The position numbers were made by a program, and so were the translations under genes. A DNA stretch of 64,000 bases from Ottowia testudinis. Its GTDB lineage: Bacteria; Pseudomonadota; Gammaproteobacteria; Burkholderiales; Burkholderiaceae_C. Below, piece by piece: positions 25,843 through 36,014 of the stretch (position 1 is its first letter; every line of letters begins with the position of its first letter). The stretch is taken from contig NZ_CP071796.1 of the NCBI RefSeq assembly GCF_017498525.1, forward strand, positions 1,116,001-1,180,000, read 5' to 3'. The notes beneath the pieces were generated by a model that was given only the letters and a program-made list of their open reading frames with translations, was not told the origin of the DNA and did not search any database.

Positions 25843-27087
25843 ATGAGTGACACCACCCCCAAAACCATCCATCTGGCCCTGCAGGGCGGCGGCGCGCACG
25901 GCGCCTTCACATGGGGCGTGCTCGACGCGCTGCTGCTGGACGGCCGCCTGCGCTTTGCCGGCATCAGCGGCACCAGCGCCGGCGCCGTCAACGCCGTGGC
26001 GCTGGCGCACGGCTGGGCGCAGGCCGTGGCCGACAAGCAAGACCCGCACGAGGGCGCGCGCGCCGCGCTGGCCCGCGTGTGGGGCAAGGTCATGGACCTG
26101 GGCGCCGCCAGCGAAAGCACCGCGCGCCTGACCAAGCTGATGATGGGCGCGCTGCCCGGCGCCTTCACCAAGTTCTCGCCCTACCAGACCAACCCGCTCG
26201 ACTACAACCCGCTGCGCCAGCTGATCGAGGCCGAGATCGACTTCGACCGCCTGGCCAGGCTGAAGTCGCCGCGCGTCTTCGTGGCCGCCACCGACGTGGA
26301 AACCGGCCGCGCCGAAATCTTCGCTGGCCGGCGGCTGACGGCGCAGGCCGTGATGGCCTCGGCCTGCCTGCCGCAGCTGTTTCAGGCGCCCGAGATCGAC
26401 GGCAAGACGTACTGGGACGGCGGCTATTCGGCCAACCCGGCGCTCGGGCCCCTGGTGGAAATGGGCGAGACCAGCGACATCCTGCTGGTGCAGATCAACC
26501 CGCTCAAGCGCGCCGGCAAGGCCACCACCGCCGCCGAGATCACCGACCGCGCCAACGACCTGACCTTCAACGCAAGCCTGATCGCGCAGATGCGCACCAT
26601 CGCGCTGCTGAACGACGCCGTGGCACGCGGCATCGTCGGCGAGGGGCTGAAACCGCTGCACATGCACCGCATCGACGGCGGCGCGGCGCTGGCCGAGATG
26701 CCGGCGGCCAGCAAGATATCGCCCCAGCGGGCCACGCTGGAAAAGCTGTTCGAACTCGGCCAGGCCAGCGCCGCCCGCTGGCTGAAGAAGCACTTCGACG
26801 CCGTCGGCGAGAAGGGCACCGTCAACCTGAAGCGCGACTACGGCGACCCGCTGAAACTGAACTTCGAACCCGCATCCGACGCTGGCGGCGAATCCGGCAC
26901 CGACGACGGCGGCCCGGACGAGGCCGCCCTGCAGCGCTTTCGCTGGTCGCCCGAAGAGCAGCGCACGGCCGCGGACGTGGCCAACCAAGCCGCCGCCGCG
27001 GCGGTGCGCGCCGCGGGCGGCCAGGTGGCCGAGCGCGAGGAGGCCGTGCCTGCGCTCGACACCCAAGCCGCCGTGGCGCAGGCGTGA
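25843..27087 (+). CDS. Patatin-like phospholipase family protein
   Basis: 414 aa lipid acyl hydrolase. All three catalytic signatures are present: the oxyanion-hole glycine stretch LQGGGAHGAF (residues 13-22), the nucleophile Ser in GTSAG (near 46) and the partner Asp in WDGGY (near 190). No signal peptide is seen, so it is probably cytoplasmic or delivered by another route. The C-terminal 100 residues are Ala-rich and variable. In this group some members act on polyhydroxyalkanoate granules and others on phospholipids; sequence alone does not decide. Confidence 0.86.
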   Translation: MSDTTPKTIHLALQGGGAHGAFTWGVLDALLLDGRLRFAGISGTSAGAVNAVALAHGWAQAVADKQDPHEGARAALARVWGKVMDLGAASESTARLTKLMMGALPGAFTKFSPYQTNPLDYNPLRQLIEAEIDFDRLARLKSPRVFVAATDVETGRAEIFAGRRLTAQAVMASACLPQLFQAPEIDGKTYWDGGYSANPALGPLVEMGETSDILLVQINPLKRAGKATTAAEITDRANDLTFNASLIAQMRTIALLNDAVARGIVGEGLKPLHMHRIDGGAALAEMPAASKISPQRATLEKLFELGQASAARWLKKHFDAVGEKGTVNLKRDYGDPLKLNFEPASDAGGESGTDDGGPDEAALQRFRWSPEEQRTAADVANQAAAAAVRAAGGQVAEREEAVPALDTQAAVAQA

Positions 27088-27110
27088 CAGACGTTCGACG
27101 GCGTGGATTT

Positions 27111-27172
27111 ACTATAAAAAATATAGCTGCTTGCGCTTGATGGACAAGCGCTAGCGCTCTTTTTTGTCTTGA
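27111..27172. repeat. Comamonad hairpin repeat, best copy
   Basis: actataaaaaatatagctgc, ttgcgcttgatggacaagcg, ctagcgctcttttttgtctt. Stem gcgcttg/caagcgc with a T-run on the plus strand makes it terminator-like for the patatin gene. Used here as the reference copy. Confidence 0.85.
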
Positions 27173-27214
27173 TCTGATCCTTCGTCTTCGGGCGGTCGAT
27201 CCACCTCCGCAGGA

Positions 27215-28999
27215 TCAGTTCGGCCGCTGGGCGAGCCCACGCAGCCAGGCATCCACCTCGGCCTGGAAGGCGGGGCTGACGACCGATTGCGGCTCCGAGC
27301 GCTCGGCTTTTTCTGCTTCGGCCAGCTTGGCCGCCATGGCTTTCGCGGCTTCGGGCTTGGCCTGGGCCGCCGCTGCTTCGGCCTGCTTGGCGCGCGTGGC
27401 GGCGTCGCGCGCTTCCCACTCCTGCACCAGCTTTTGCGCGCGCTGGAAGGCGTCGGTCAAAGTAACGGCCTCGCTCAGCGATTCCTTGAACAGCGCGCGC
27501 CCGAAATAGGTGAAGTCGTTGTCGTCGGCGCAGCCGAAGGATCGCCGGTCGGCCTGCGCCGAGGCGATCACCCAGGTACGTTCGCCCTGCAGCGCGGGGA
27601 TGAAGCCGCCGGCGTAGCACGCCGACACCACCACGACCTGGTTGCGGATGCCCGACGCCTTGAGAAGTTCGCCCAGGCGCGCGGCGGGCAGGTCGGGCAG
27701 CATCAAGCCCTTGGCGCCCAGCGACAGCTCGTGCGTGCTGGAGCCGTGGCTGGTCAGGTAGACAAACAGCAGGTCGCGCTCGCGGTCCATCTTGCCCGCC
27801 AGCGCGGCCAGGGCCAGCTCGATGCTGTGCGCCGTGGCCAGCGGCAGGCGCTCGGCGCTGCTGCGGCTGTTGACCAGGCTGACCGAGCGGCCGCGCGTGT
27901 CGAAGCGGCGCGCCATCAGTTCGTCGACAAAGGTCACCTCGCGCCGGAACACCTCTTGCCGGCCATCGCCCGCCACGTACAGCGTGTACAGGCGCGGCAC
28001 GCCCGGTTCGCTGGCCTTGAGCTGCTCGAACTGGCGCTGCAGCAGCGCGTGCTGGTTGTACAGCGTCAGCTCGTTGTTGCGCGCGGCCACCTCGCGCGTG
28101 TCGTCGAGCGTGCCGTCGCCGGCTTCGCCCAGGTACTTGCCGGCGCGCCAGTAGCCGGCTTGCTGCGTGCCATCGTCCCGCATCAGCACGCCCTGGCCGT
28201 CGGGCTCGCCCGCGGCGAAGCGGCCCTTGAGCAGCTCACCATTGGCCCGGCGCAGCTCGCCCTTGCCGTGCGCGCGGTTGCCTTCAACCTCCCCGATGTA
28301 GACGGCGCCGTCGGCGAACTCGATGCGCGCCGGGCTCTCCACGCTGCCGTACGAGAATTTGCCGCGAATCACCGCCTTGTCGGCGCGCGTCAGCACGCCA
28401 TCGCCGTGTGGCGTGCCGCCCATCAAAGGGCCTTCGTAGCGGTCGCCCGACTTCCAGGTCACCACGCCGGGGCCGGTGGGCTGATAGCCTTCGAACACCG
28501 ACTCGATCGCCATGCCGTTGGCGTAGGTCATGCGGCCCTGGCCCGACGGCTGATCGTTCTTGAACTGACCTTCAAACAGGGTGCCTTCGCCGAACGACAG
28601 CTTGCCGCGGCCCTGCATGCGGTTGTCCACGAACTGACCCTGATAGACCACGCCGTCCGGGCGCTTGAGCTTGCCGTGGCCGTTCATGGCGCCGCGCTTC
28701 ATCTGTCCTTCGTACCGGTAGGCGGGGTCGACGATGCGCCCCTGGCCGTGCATGAAGCCGTTGACGAAGCCGCCTTGGTACCAACGTCCCTTGCCCCAGT
28801 CGATGCGCCCTTGCCCGTGCAGCTTGCCATGGCGCAAGGGGCCACGGTAGCGGCCGCCGTCGGGCAGATCGATGGTGGTGGCGGTGGCCGGCGTGCCTGG
28901 CGCGCCGGCGGCGTGCAGCGGTGCGGCGCTGGCCAGCCACAGTGCCAAGGTCACGATCAGAAAGGGCGAGCGAGAGGTTTTGAAACCTGAAGAGGTCAT
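27215..28999 (-). CDS. Exported MORN-repeat / C13 (legumain-like) peptidase fusion
   Basis: 594 aa. A signal peptide ends PLHAA. Residues 45-300 contain at least eight MORN-type repeats (YxGxxxxGxxxGxGxxxxxxG, e.g. YQGGFVNGFMHGQGRI and YEGQMKRGAMNGHGKL). From about 330 a caspase/legumain-fold domain follows with the catalytic His in YLTSHGSSTHEL (near 417) and the Cys in VVSACYAGGF (near 461), matching peptidase family C13. The C-terminus is a Lys/Ala-rich predicted helix. MORN repeats often bind lipids or proteins, so the repeats may target the peptidase. It is a single gene with no partner in sight. The substrate is unknown. Confidence 0.85.
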   Translation of the reverse strand: MTSSGFKTSRSPFLIVTLALWLASAAPLHAAGAPGTPATATTIDLPDGGRYRGPLRHGKLHGQGRIDWGKGRWYQGGFVNGFMHGQGRIVDPAYRYEGQMKRGAMNGHGKLKRPDGVVYQGQFVDNRMQGRGKLSFGEGTLFEGQFKNDQPSGQGRMTYANGMAIESVFEGYQPTGPGVVTWKSGDRYEGPLMGGTPHGDGVLTRADKAVIRGKFSYGSVESPARIEFADGAVYIGEVEGNRAHGKGELRRANGELLKGRFAAGEPDGQGVLMRDDGTQQAGYWRAGKYLGEAGDGTLDDTREVAARNNELTLYNQHALLQRQFEQLKASEPGVPRLYTLYVAGDGRQEVFRREVTFVDELMARRFDTRGRSVSLVNSRSSAERLPLATAHSIELALAALAGKMDRERDLLFVYLTSHGSSTHELSLGAKGLMLPDLPAARLGELLKASGIRNQVVVVSACYAGGFIPALQGERTWVIASAQADRRSFGCADDNDFTYFGRALFKESLSEAVTLTDAFQRAQKLVQEWEARDAATRAKQAEAAAAQAKPEAAKAMAAKLAEAEKAERSEPQSVVSPAFQAEVDAWLRGLAQRPN

Positions 29000-29084
29000 G
29001 GTCGATGCCTGAGGAAAGCGCTGGCAGCGAGTGTAGGTGCCCGAGAATGCGGCACTAAGATCACGCCATGGATTTTGCGTGATT

Positions 29085-29143
29085 CGCTATACAAAACGTA
29101 GCTGCTTGCGCTTGTTCTGAAAGCGCGATAGGCCTTTTTGATC
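29085..29143. repeat. Comamonad hairpin repeat forming a globin gene leader
   Basis: tcgctatacaaaacgtagct, gcttgcgcttgttctgaaag, cgcgataggcctttttgatc. The globin start codon follows immediately at 29144. Confidence 0.75.
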
Positions 29144-29545
29144 ATGAACCCCACAACAGCAGACTCGGTGCCCGCAACCCCTTTCGAGGGCATCGGCGGC
29201 GAGCCAGCGGTGCGCGCGCTGGTCGAGCGCTTTTACGACCTGATGGACCTGGAGCCCGGCTATGCCGCCGTGCGCGCCACCCACGGCAGCACGCTGGATG
29301 ACGCGCGGCAAAAGCTGTTCTGGTTCTTGTGCGGCTGGCTTGGCGGGCCGCGGCATTACATCGAACGCTTCGGCCACCCGCGCCTGCGCATGCGCCACCT
29401 GCCGTTCGCCATCGGCATCAAGGAACGCGACGAGTGGCTGGCGTGCATGGACCAGGCCATGCGCGAGACCGGCGTCGATCCGGCGCTGCGCGAACGCCTG
29501 GCGCACAGCTTTTTCCAGACCGCGGACTTCATGCGCAATCAATGA
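29144..29545 (+). CDS. Group II truncated haemoglobin
   Basis: 133 aa. The family's FEGIGGEPAVRALVERFYDL start, the KLFWFLCGWLGGP helix and HPRLRMRHLPFAIG, with the proximal His in the RMRH block, are all present. Group II globins bind O2 or NO and are linked to nitrosative stress. The start is ATG 29144, directly after a hairpin repeat; a TTG two codons earlier is less likely. The repeat occupies the place of a normal leader, so translation initiation may depend on it. Confidence 0.88.
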   Translation: MNPTTADSVPATPFEGIGGEPAVRALVERFYDLMDLEPGYAAVRATHGSTLDDARQKLFWFLCGWLGGPRHYIERFGHPRLRMRHLPFAIGIKERDEWLACMDQAMRETGVDPALRERLAHSFFQTADFMRNQ

Positions 29546-29599
29546 ATCCCGCTGAGCCGGCCTGCGGCGGCCGGCCGTTGTCCTTACGATCCGCGGGCC

Positions 29600-31210
29600 A
29601 TGGCCGTGTCTGCCCTTTCTTCAACCCCCGCTGATCCGGCACGCCCCGCCGTGCCGCCCTTCGCGCGCGCGCCGTCCATGGGCGCCGCCATGTGGGCGGT
29701 GGTTGCGTGGGTCACCGCGTATGCGCTGGTGCGCGTGGCGCTTTCGCCAGCGCTGAAGTGGGATTACGGCGAACAGATGCTGTGGTCGCAGCAGCTGGCT
29801 TGGGGTTATGGCGCGCAGCCGCCGCTCTACACCTGGTTGCAATGGGGTGCCAACGCCCTGTTCGGGCCGTCGGTGCTGGCGCTGGCGGCGGTCAAGGGAT
29901 GGCTGATCGCGCTCACGATGCTGTTCTGGATGCTGGCAGCGCGCGTGGTCATGCCGGCGCCGTGGGCACCGGCGGCGGCGCTGGGCACCTTGCTGCTCCC
30001 GGTCAGCTTATGGATCGGCATTCGCGATGTGACGCACACGCTGCTGGTGTCGTGCACCATCGCGGCGTTCTGGTGGCTGCTACTGCGGCAGTTGCGGCGG
30101 CCTTCACTGGGTGGCTTCGTGGCACTGGGCGTGGCGATGGCGGCGGCCGTGCTGTCCAAGTACAACGCGGTACTGGTGATCGGCGCGGCGGCGCTGGCGG
30201 CGCTGTCGCTGGCGCCCACGCGCCGCGCCTTGCTGTCACGCGGCTGGCCATGGGCGCCGTGGCTGGCCGCTGCCCTGCTGGCGCCGCACGCGGCGTGGTT
30301 GCTGGGGCACTGGGACATGGCCAGCGCCGACACATTGGAGAAATTGCACCGCGGCGCACACGCATCGGGTGGCTGGCTGCGCGATGTGGTCACCGGGCTC
30401 GCCAGCCTGCTGCCGCTGCTGCTGGCCACGCTGCTGCCCTGGGCGCTGGCGCTGAGCTGGGCTTTTGGCCGGGGCATCTGGCGCCGCGCGGCCTTGCAGC
30501 CGGCGGCTGGCGATCAGGCGCCGCCCGCCTGGCTCGGTGCCTTGCTGTTGCGCCATGTGCTGTTGGTGTTGGGCGGTTTGCTGGTCATGGTGCTGCTGGG
30601 CGCGACACGGTTCGACGGCCGCTGGCTGCACCCGCTGCTGGCGTGCGTGCCGGTGCTGGGGTTTGCGTGGTGGATCCGGCAGCCACCTGATGCGCGGGCG
30701 CGCCGTCGCTGGCTGGGCCTTCTGGCGACGCTGGCCGGGGTGGTGCTGGCGCTGCCGGCAGTCGATACCTGGCGCGATGCGCGGCGCGGCGCGCCGGAGC
30801 GTTTCAATTGGCCGGTGGATGCCATGGCGCGTACCTTGCGGTACGCCGGCTACGACGGCCGCAGCCTGATCGTGGCCAACCACATGACGCTGGGCGGTAC
30901 CTTGCGCACCGTCTTTCCGGCGGCGCGGGTGGTGGCGTGCGACGCTTCCGACGATGAAGGGCTGGTCTGCATGGCGCGCGCGGTGCAAGGCGCAAGGCGC
31001 GCGCGGCAGGGTTGGCTGCTGGTGTCGGCCGACCATGAGGCGCCGCGCGAATGGTGGGCCGCGGCGGGGGTGATCGAGGACGCTAACGTGGGCGCGCTTC
31101 TCCAGCGGCATTGGCTGGCTTATCGAGGTGCTGGCCCCCATATGGTGCCGATGCGTTTTGACTTTCGCTGGCAGCCACCGGCGCTAGCGGTGGCTGATAC
31201 GGAGCGTTGA
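29600..31210 (+). CDS. Glycosyltransferase family 39 (ArnT/PMT-like) membrane protein
   Basis: 536 aa with about ten to twelve membrane segments. The N-terminal loop has LKWDYGEQMLWSQQLAWGYG, with the acidic residue in the place used by GT39 enzymes for catalysis, and QPPLYTWLQ. SKYNAVLVIGAA and LHPLLACVPVLGFAW are further family-like segments. It ends in a soluble periplasmic domain of about 130 residues. It should transfer a sugar from a polyprenyl-phosphate donor to lipid A, protein or a glycan; the acceptor is unknown. No polymyxin-resistance genes are adjacent. Confidence 0.82.
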   Translation: MAVSALSSTPADPARPAVPPFARAPSMGAAMWAVVAWVTAYALVRVALSPALKWDYGEQMLWSQQLAWGYGAQPPLYTWLQWGANALFGPSVLALAAVKGWLIALTMLFWMLAARVVMPAPWAPAAALGTLLLPVSLWIGIRDVTHTLLVSCTIAAFWWLLLRQLRRPSLGGFVALGVAMAAAVLSKYNAVLVIGAAALAALSLAPTRRALLSRGWPWAPWLAAALLAPHAAWLLGHWDMASADTLEKLHRGAHASGGWLRDVVTGLASLLPLLLATLLPWALALSWAFGRGIWRRAALQPAAGDQAPPAWLGALLLRHVLLVLGGLLVMVLLGATRFDGRWLHPLLACVPVLGFAWWIRQPPDARARRRWLGLLATLAGVVLALPAVDTWRDARRGAPERFNWPVDAMARTLRYAGYDGRSLIVANHMTLGGTLRTVFPAARVVACDASDDEGLVCMARAVQGARRARQGWLLVSADHEAPREWWAAAGVIEDANVGALLQRHWLAYRGAGPHMVPMRFDFRWQPPALAVADTER

Positions 31211-31381
31211 CGGCTGGCCGCCATCGCCGCGATAAAAATAGCAATCAGGCTGGGTTGGCCAAAGGCGTTATTCAGTGAAAGCGCTGGAACAACGCCGGAT
31301 GGCGCAACGCTGACCAGGGTGCGTCCGGCCAGCGTGCGCTGATGGGCGATCGTTCGCGCCCCCAGCGCCGTCTGGCGCCCA

Positions 31382-32029
31382 TCATGTCCCCGTTCGGGCG
31401 GTGGCCAGCAGCACCAGCAGTGCGCCAGCGCCGCCTTCGAGCGGCTTGGCCTGCACGAAGGCCAGCACTTCTTTCTTCTGAATCAGCCAGCCGTGCACCT
31501 TGGCCTTGAGTACCGGCGTTTTGCCGGGCGAACCCAAGCCCTTGCCGTGCACCACGCGCACGCAGCGCACGCCGGCGCGCTGCGCCTCGCGCAGGAATTG
31601 GCCGAGCACATCGCGCGCTTCGTCGGTGCGCAGGCCGTGCAGGTCGATCTGGCGCTGCACCGCCCAATGGCCGCGCCGCAATTTGGGCAGCACGTCGGAG
31701 CCGATGCCGGGTTGGCTAAAACTCAGGTGTTCGTCCACCTGCAGCAGCGTGCTGGCGTCGAACTCGTCCGAGATCGCCTCGCGCAGCACGGCCTGTTCAT
31801 CACGCTGCCACTGCAGCGGCTGGGGTGCCACCGGAACCGGCGGGTGCGTGACGCGGCCATGCGCGCGCAGCGGTTGCGCGGGCCCGATGGCGCGTGCGAA
31901 CAAGTCCTGATCGGCGCGCGCCCTTTGCTCGGCCGCGGCGCGCTCGGCCGCCTGCCGCGCGGCCAGCGCCTCGGCCTGCGCGAGCTGGGCGCGGATGTGC
32001 TTCAGGTCTTGCAGCGACTTGGCCTTCAT
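31382..32029 (-). CDS. Smr domain protein
   Basis: 215 aa. The N-terminal 60 residues are a charged, Ala/Glu-rich helix. The C-terminal Smr domain (about 125-205) has [12 protein letters not shown] and [19 protein letters not shown], the nicking-endonuclease-like motifs of this family. Stand-alone Smr proteins act in DNA or RNA metabolism; one homologue group functions as a nuclease in ribosome rescue. It starts within the radC stop (ATGA overlap), so the two are co-transcribed. The exact substrate here is unknown. Confidence 0.85.
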   Translation of the reverse strand: MKAKSLQDLKHIRAQLAQAEALAARQAAERAAAEQRARADQDLFARAIGPAQPLRAHGRVTHPPVPVAPQPLQWQRDEQAVLREAISDEFDASTLLQVDEHLSFSQPGIGSDVLPKLRRGHWAVQRQIDLHGLRTDEARDVLGQFLREAQRAGVRCVRVVHGKGLGSPGKTPVLKAKVHGWLIQKKEVLAFVQAKPLEGGAGALLVLLATARTGT

Positions 32030-32703
32030 ACCATGCCTTGTTCGGCCATCGACAAGGCCGCGCCGGGCGCCACGATGACGTGATCCACCACGCGCACGTC
32101 GACCAGCGCCAGCGCGGCCTTCAGCGTCTGCGTCAGGGCTTCGTCGGCGCGGCTCGGCTGCACGCTGCCGCTCGGGTGGTTGTGCGCCAGCACCACGCCA
32201 CTGGCGTGGTGGTGCAGGGCGCGCAGCACCACCTCGCGCGGGTACACGCTGGTCTGCGTGAGCGTGCCGCGAAACAGCTCTTCCAGCGCGATCAGGCGGT
32301 ATTGGCTGTCAAGAAACAGCACCGCGAACACCTCATGCGGGCGCCCCGCCAGCTGCAACTGCACGTAGTCCTTCACCGCCTGCGCCGAATCCAGCGCCGC
32401 GCGTTCGCGCAGCTGCTCGGCCAGCGCGCGGCGCGCCAGTTCAAGCACCGCCACCAGCTCGGCCCGCTTGGCGCTGCCGCCCAGGCCCTTGAAGCGCTTG
32501 AGGTCGTCGGCGCTGGCGTGCAGCAATCCAGCCACGCCGCCGAATTGCGCGAGCAACTCGTGCGCCATTTGCAGCACGCCCCGACCCGCCGTGCCGGTGC
32601 GCAGCAGCAGCGCCAGCAGCTCGGCGTCGCCGAGCGCGCTGGGGCCGCGCGCGAGCAGCTTCTCGCGCGGACGGGAATCGGGGGGAAGGTCTTTCAAGGC
32701 CAT
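32026..32703 (-). CDS. radC: DNA repair protein RadC family
   Basis: 225 aa JAB1/MPN-domain protein. It starts [20 protein letters not shown] and has a helix-hairpin-helix region followed by the JAMM-like metal motif [14 protein letters not shown]. Despite the name, a role in DNA repair is unproven. It is divergent from slpA with a 56-base gap and is translationally coupled with the downstream smr gene. Length is as expected. Confidence 0.92.
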   Translation of the reverse strand: MALKDLPPDSRPREKLLARGPSALGDAELLALLLRTGTAGRGVLQMAHELLAQFGGVAGLLHASADDLKRFKGLGGSAKRAELVAVLELARRALAEQLRERAALDSAQAVKDYVQLQLAGRPHEVFAVLFLDSQYRLIALEELFRGTLTQTSVYPREVVLRALHHHASGVVLAHNHPSGSVQPSRADEALTQTLKAALALVDVRVVDHVIVAPGAALSMAEQGMV

Positions 32704-32759
32704 CGGGCGCGTCGGCGCAGGGGCTTTCTACAATCGAGGGCAGTTTATCTGGGACATGC

Positions 32760-33203
32760 ATGACCACCGTCGAACCGGGCTCTTTTCTGACCCTGCACTA
32801 CCGCCTGAGCGGGCCGCAGGGCGACGTTATCAACACTTTTGGCGGCAAGCCGGCCACGCTTTCGCTGGGCGCGGGCGAGCTGGCGCCTGCCATTAAGGAG
32901 CGGCTGGTCGGCCTGGCCGAAGGCGCGCGCGCCACTTTCGAGCTGCCCGCGGGCACGGCGTTTGGCGAGCGCAATCCCGACATGATCCAGTGGCTGGCGC
33001 GCAAGGAGCTGGACAGCCTGGGCGATCCCGGCGAGCGCTACGCCGTAGGCGATGTGATTCACCTGCCCACGCCCGACGGCCAAGGGCAGTTCGCCGCCGT
33101 GGTGCAGGCCGTGCGCAACGACGGCGCGCTGCAGCTCGACTTCAATCACCCGCTGGCCGGCCAGCCGGTGACGTTTGAAGTCCAGGTCATCGGGGTGCTG
33201 TGA
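32760..33203 (+). CDS. slpA: FKBP-type peptidyl-prolyl isomerase, SlpA/FkpB type
   Basis: 147 aa with an FKBP fold interrupted by an insert-in-flap domain: [36 protein letters not shown] and the C-terminal [19 protein letters not shown] are standard for SlpA. It isomerises prolyl bonds and may chaperone. It is directly followed by ispH with a 1-base overlap (TGATG), a conserved order in proteobacteria. Start ATG 32760 is supported by length. Confidence 0.92.
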   Translation: MTTVEPGSFLTLHYRLSGPQGDVINTFGGKPATLSLGAGELAPAIKERLVGLAEGARATFELPAGTAFGERNPDMIQWLARKELDSLGDPGERYAVGDVIHLPTPDGQGQFAAVVQAVRNDGALQLDFNHPLAGQPVTFEVQVIGVL

Positions 33204-34171
33204 TGAACGCCGCTGAAATCCTGCTGGCCGAGCCGCGCGGCTTTTGCGCCGGCGTCGACCGCGCCATCGAAATCGTCGAGCGTGCCATCGCCAAGTTCGG
33301 TGCGCCCATCTACGTGCGCCACGAGATCGTGCACAACACCTATGTGGTGAACGATCTGAAGGCCAAGGGTGCTATCTTTATAGAAGCGCTCGAGGACGTG
33401 CCGCCCGGCGCCACGCTGGTGTTCAGCGCGCACGGCGTGCCCAAGTCGGTTGAGCGCGAAGCCGAACAACGGGGCTTTCGCGTGTTCGACGCCACCTGCC
33501 CGCTGGTCAGTAAGGTGCACGTCGAAGTGGCAAAGCTGCACAAGGAAGGCTACGAGTTCATCATGATCGGCCACAAGGGCCACCCCGAGGTCGAAGGCAC
33601 CATGGGCCAGCTCGACGGCGGCATCCACCTGGTCGAAGACGTGGCCGACGTGGCGCGCGTGCAACCCGCGCAGACCGGTAAGCTGGCCGTCGTCACGCAG
33701 ACCACGCTGTCGGTGGACGACGCGGCCGAGATCAGCGCCGCCGTCAAGGCGCGTTTTCCAAACGTGCGCGAGCCCAAGCAGCAGGACATTTGCTACGCCA
33801 CGCAGAACCGGCAGGATGCGGTCAAGCTGCTGTCGCGCGAGGTGGATGTGGTGATCGTCGTCGGCAGCCCCACCAGCAGCAACAGCAACCGCCTGCGCGA
33901 AGTGGCGATCAAGCTGGGCACCGACGCCTACATGGTGGACAGCGCGGACGAATTGCAGCCCGAGTGGATCGAAGGCAAGGCGCGCATCGGCCTGACGGCA
34001 GGCGCATCGGCGCCCGACATCCTGGTGCAGCAGGTCATCGACCGTCTGCGCGCGTTGGGGGCGCTGTCGGTGCGCAAGCTCGACGGCATCGAGGAGACGG
34101 TGAAGTTTCCACTGCCCAAGGGCCTCAAACTCGACCAGCAGGGCGAGTCGCAACTGGGCCACATGAGTTGA
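33203..34171 (+). CDS. ispH: 4-hydroxy-3-methylbut-2-enyl diphosphate reductase
   Basis: 322 aa; last step of the MEP isoprenoid pathway, giving IPP and DMAPP. The three cluster Cys are seen in [23 protein letters not shown] and [17 protein letters not shown]-type proton relay context EGTMGQ (Glu of the TxxE region) and [10 protein letters not shown] are present. ATG 33203 overlaps the slpA stop and is preferred over the GTG one codon upstream. No defect is seen. Confidence 0.96.
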   Translation: MNAAEILLAEPRGFCAGVDRAIEIVERAIAKFGAPIYVRHEIVHNTYVVNDLKAKGAIFIEALEDVPPGATLVFSAHGVPKSVEREAEQRGFRVFDATCPLVSKVHVEVAKLHKEGYEFIMIGHKGHPEVEGTMGQLDGGIHLVEDVADVARVQPAQTGKLAVVTQTTLSVDDAAEISAAVKARFPNVREPKQQDICYATQNRQDAVKLLSREVDVVIVVGSPTSSNSNRLREVAIKLGTDAYMVDSADELQPEWIEGKARIGLTAGASAPDILVQQVIDRLRALGALSVRKLDGIEETVKFPLPKGLKLDQQGESQLGHMS

Positions 34172-34182
34172 GCAGAGTACTT

Positions 34183-35607
<1,425 letters not shown>

Positions 35608-35652
35608 TCAACGGAACGCGGTGATAGAATTCCCGGTTCGACACGAAACACA

Positions 35653-35742
35653 GGAGAGGTGGCAGAGTGGTCGAATGCGCCGGACTCGAAATCCGGTATG
35701 CGGTTTACCGCATCGAGGGTTCGAATCCCTCCTTCTCCGCCA
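35653..35742 (+). tRNA. tRNA-Ser (anticodon CGA)
   Basis: 90 bases including an encoded CCA. The acceptor stem ggagagg pairs with cttctcc, the anticodon arm is ccgga-ctcgaaa-tccgg with CGA at the anticodon position, there is a long variable arm (tgcggtttaccgca) and a ggttcgaatcc T-arm. It reads UCG. Accessory DNA starts right after it, making it a plausible island boundary. Confidence 0.96.
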
Positions 35743-35744
35743 GT

Positions 35745-35772
35745 AAGTCCTTGTTTTACAAGGACTTTTTTC
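35745..35772 (+). terminator. Intrinsic terminator after tRNA-Ser
   Basis: aagtccttg/caaggactt stem with a five-base loop and a run of T, starting 3 bases after the tRNA. Confidence 0.88.
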
Positions 35773-36014
35773 TTTTCCGGGTAAAGCCCCACAGTACGCG
35801 GGCTCCCGCGGGCAGGCGTTTTCTCTGTCCGCTCTTTCTGCCCATACTTCCCTGCATCCAAGCCCGCTTTCTCAGTGGGCTATTTTTTTGCTACCGATAG
35901 CCGTACCCGCGTCGGATCTTCAGGCGAAGCGTTGCCCCTCGCTTCGGCTACGCATGAACGCCACAAGCCCATCACGGATGGGCTTGTTGGTCTAAACAGC
36001 GTTGGATGCAAACG
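35773..36014. other. Gap between tRNA-Ser and the recombinase gene
   Basis: About 240 bases without a gene. It contains a hairpin at about 35971-35993 (caagcccatc acg gatgggcttg), possibly a terminator for the minus-strand recombinase operon. If the island has a left attachment site it should be in this stretch, but no repeat could be paired by eye with the far end. Confidence 0.45.

Noticed and set aside
31211-31381. Possible gene or hairpin copy between the GT39 and Smr genes
   Set aside because: Only vague resemblance to the dispersed repeat and no credible frame; left unannotated.
33365-33400. Hairpin-repeat-like gctatctttatagaagcg inside ispH
   Set aside because: Similarity is limited to a few bases and the protein there is normal IspH, so this is chance.
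35720-35742. tRNA-Ser 3' end as an integrase-type attachment site
   Set aside because: I looked for a second copy of the tRNA end across the island and its far side and found none; the recombinase is also of the serine type, which does not usually use tRNA ends.
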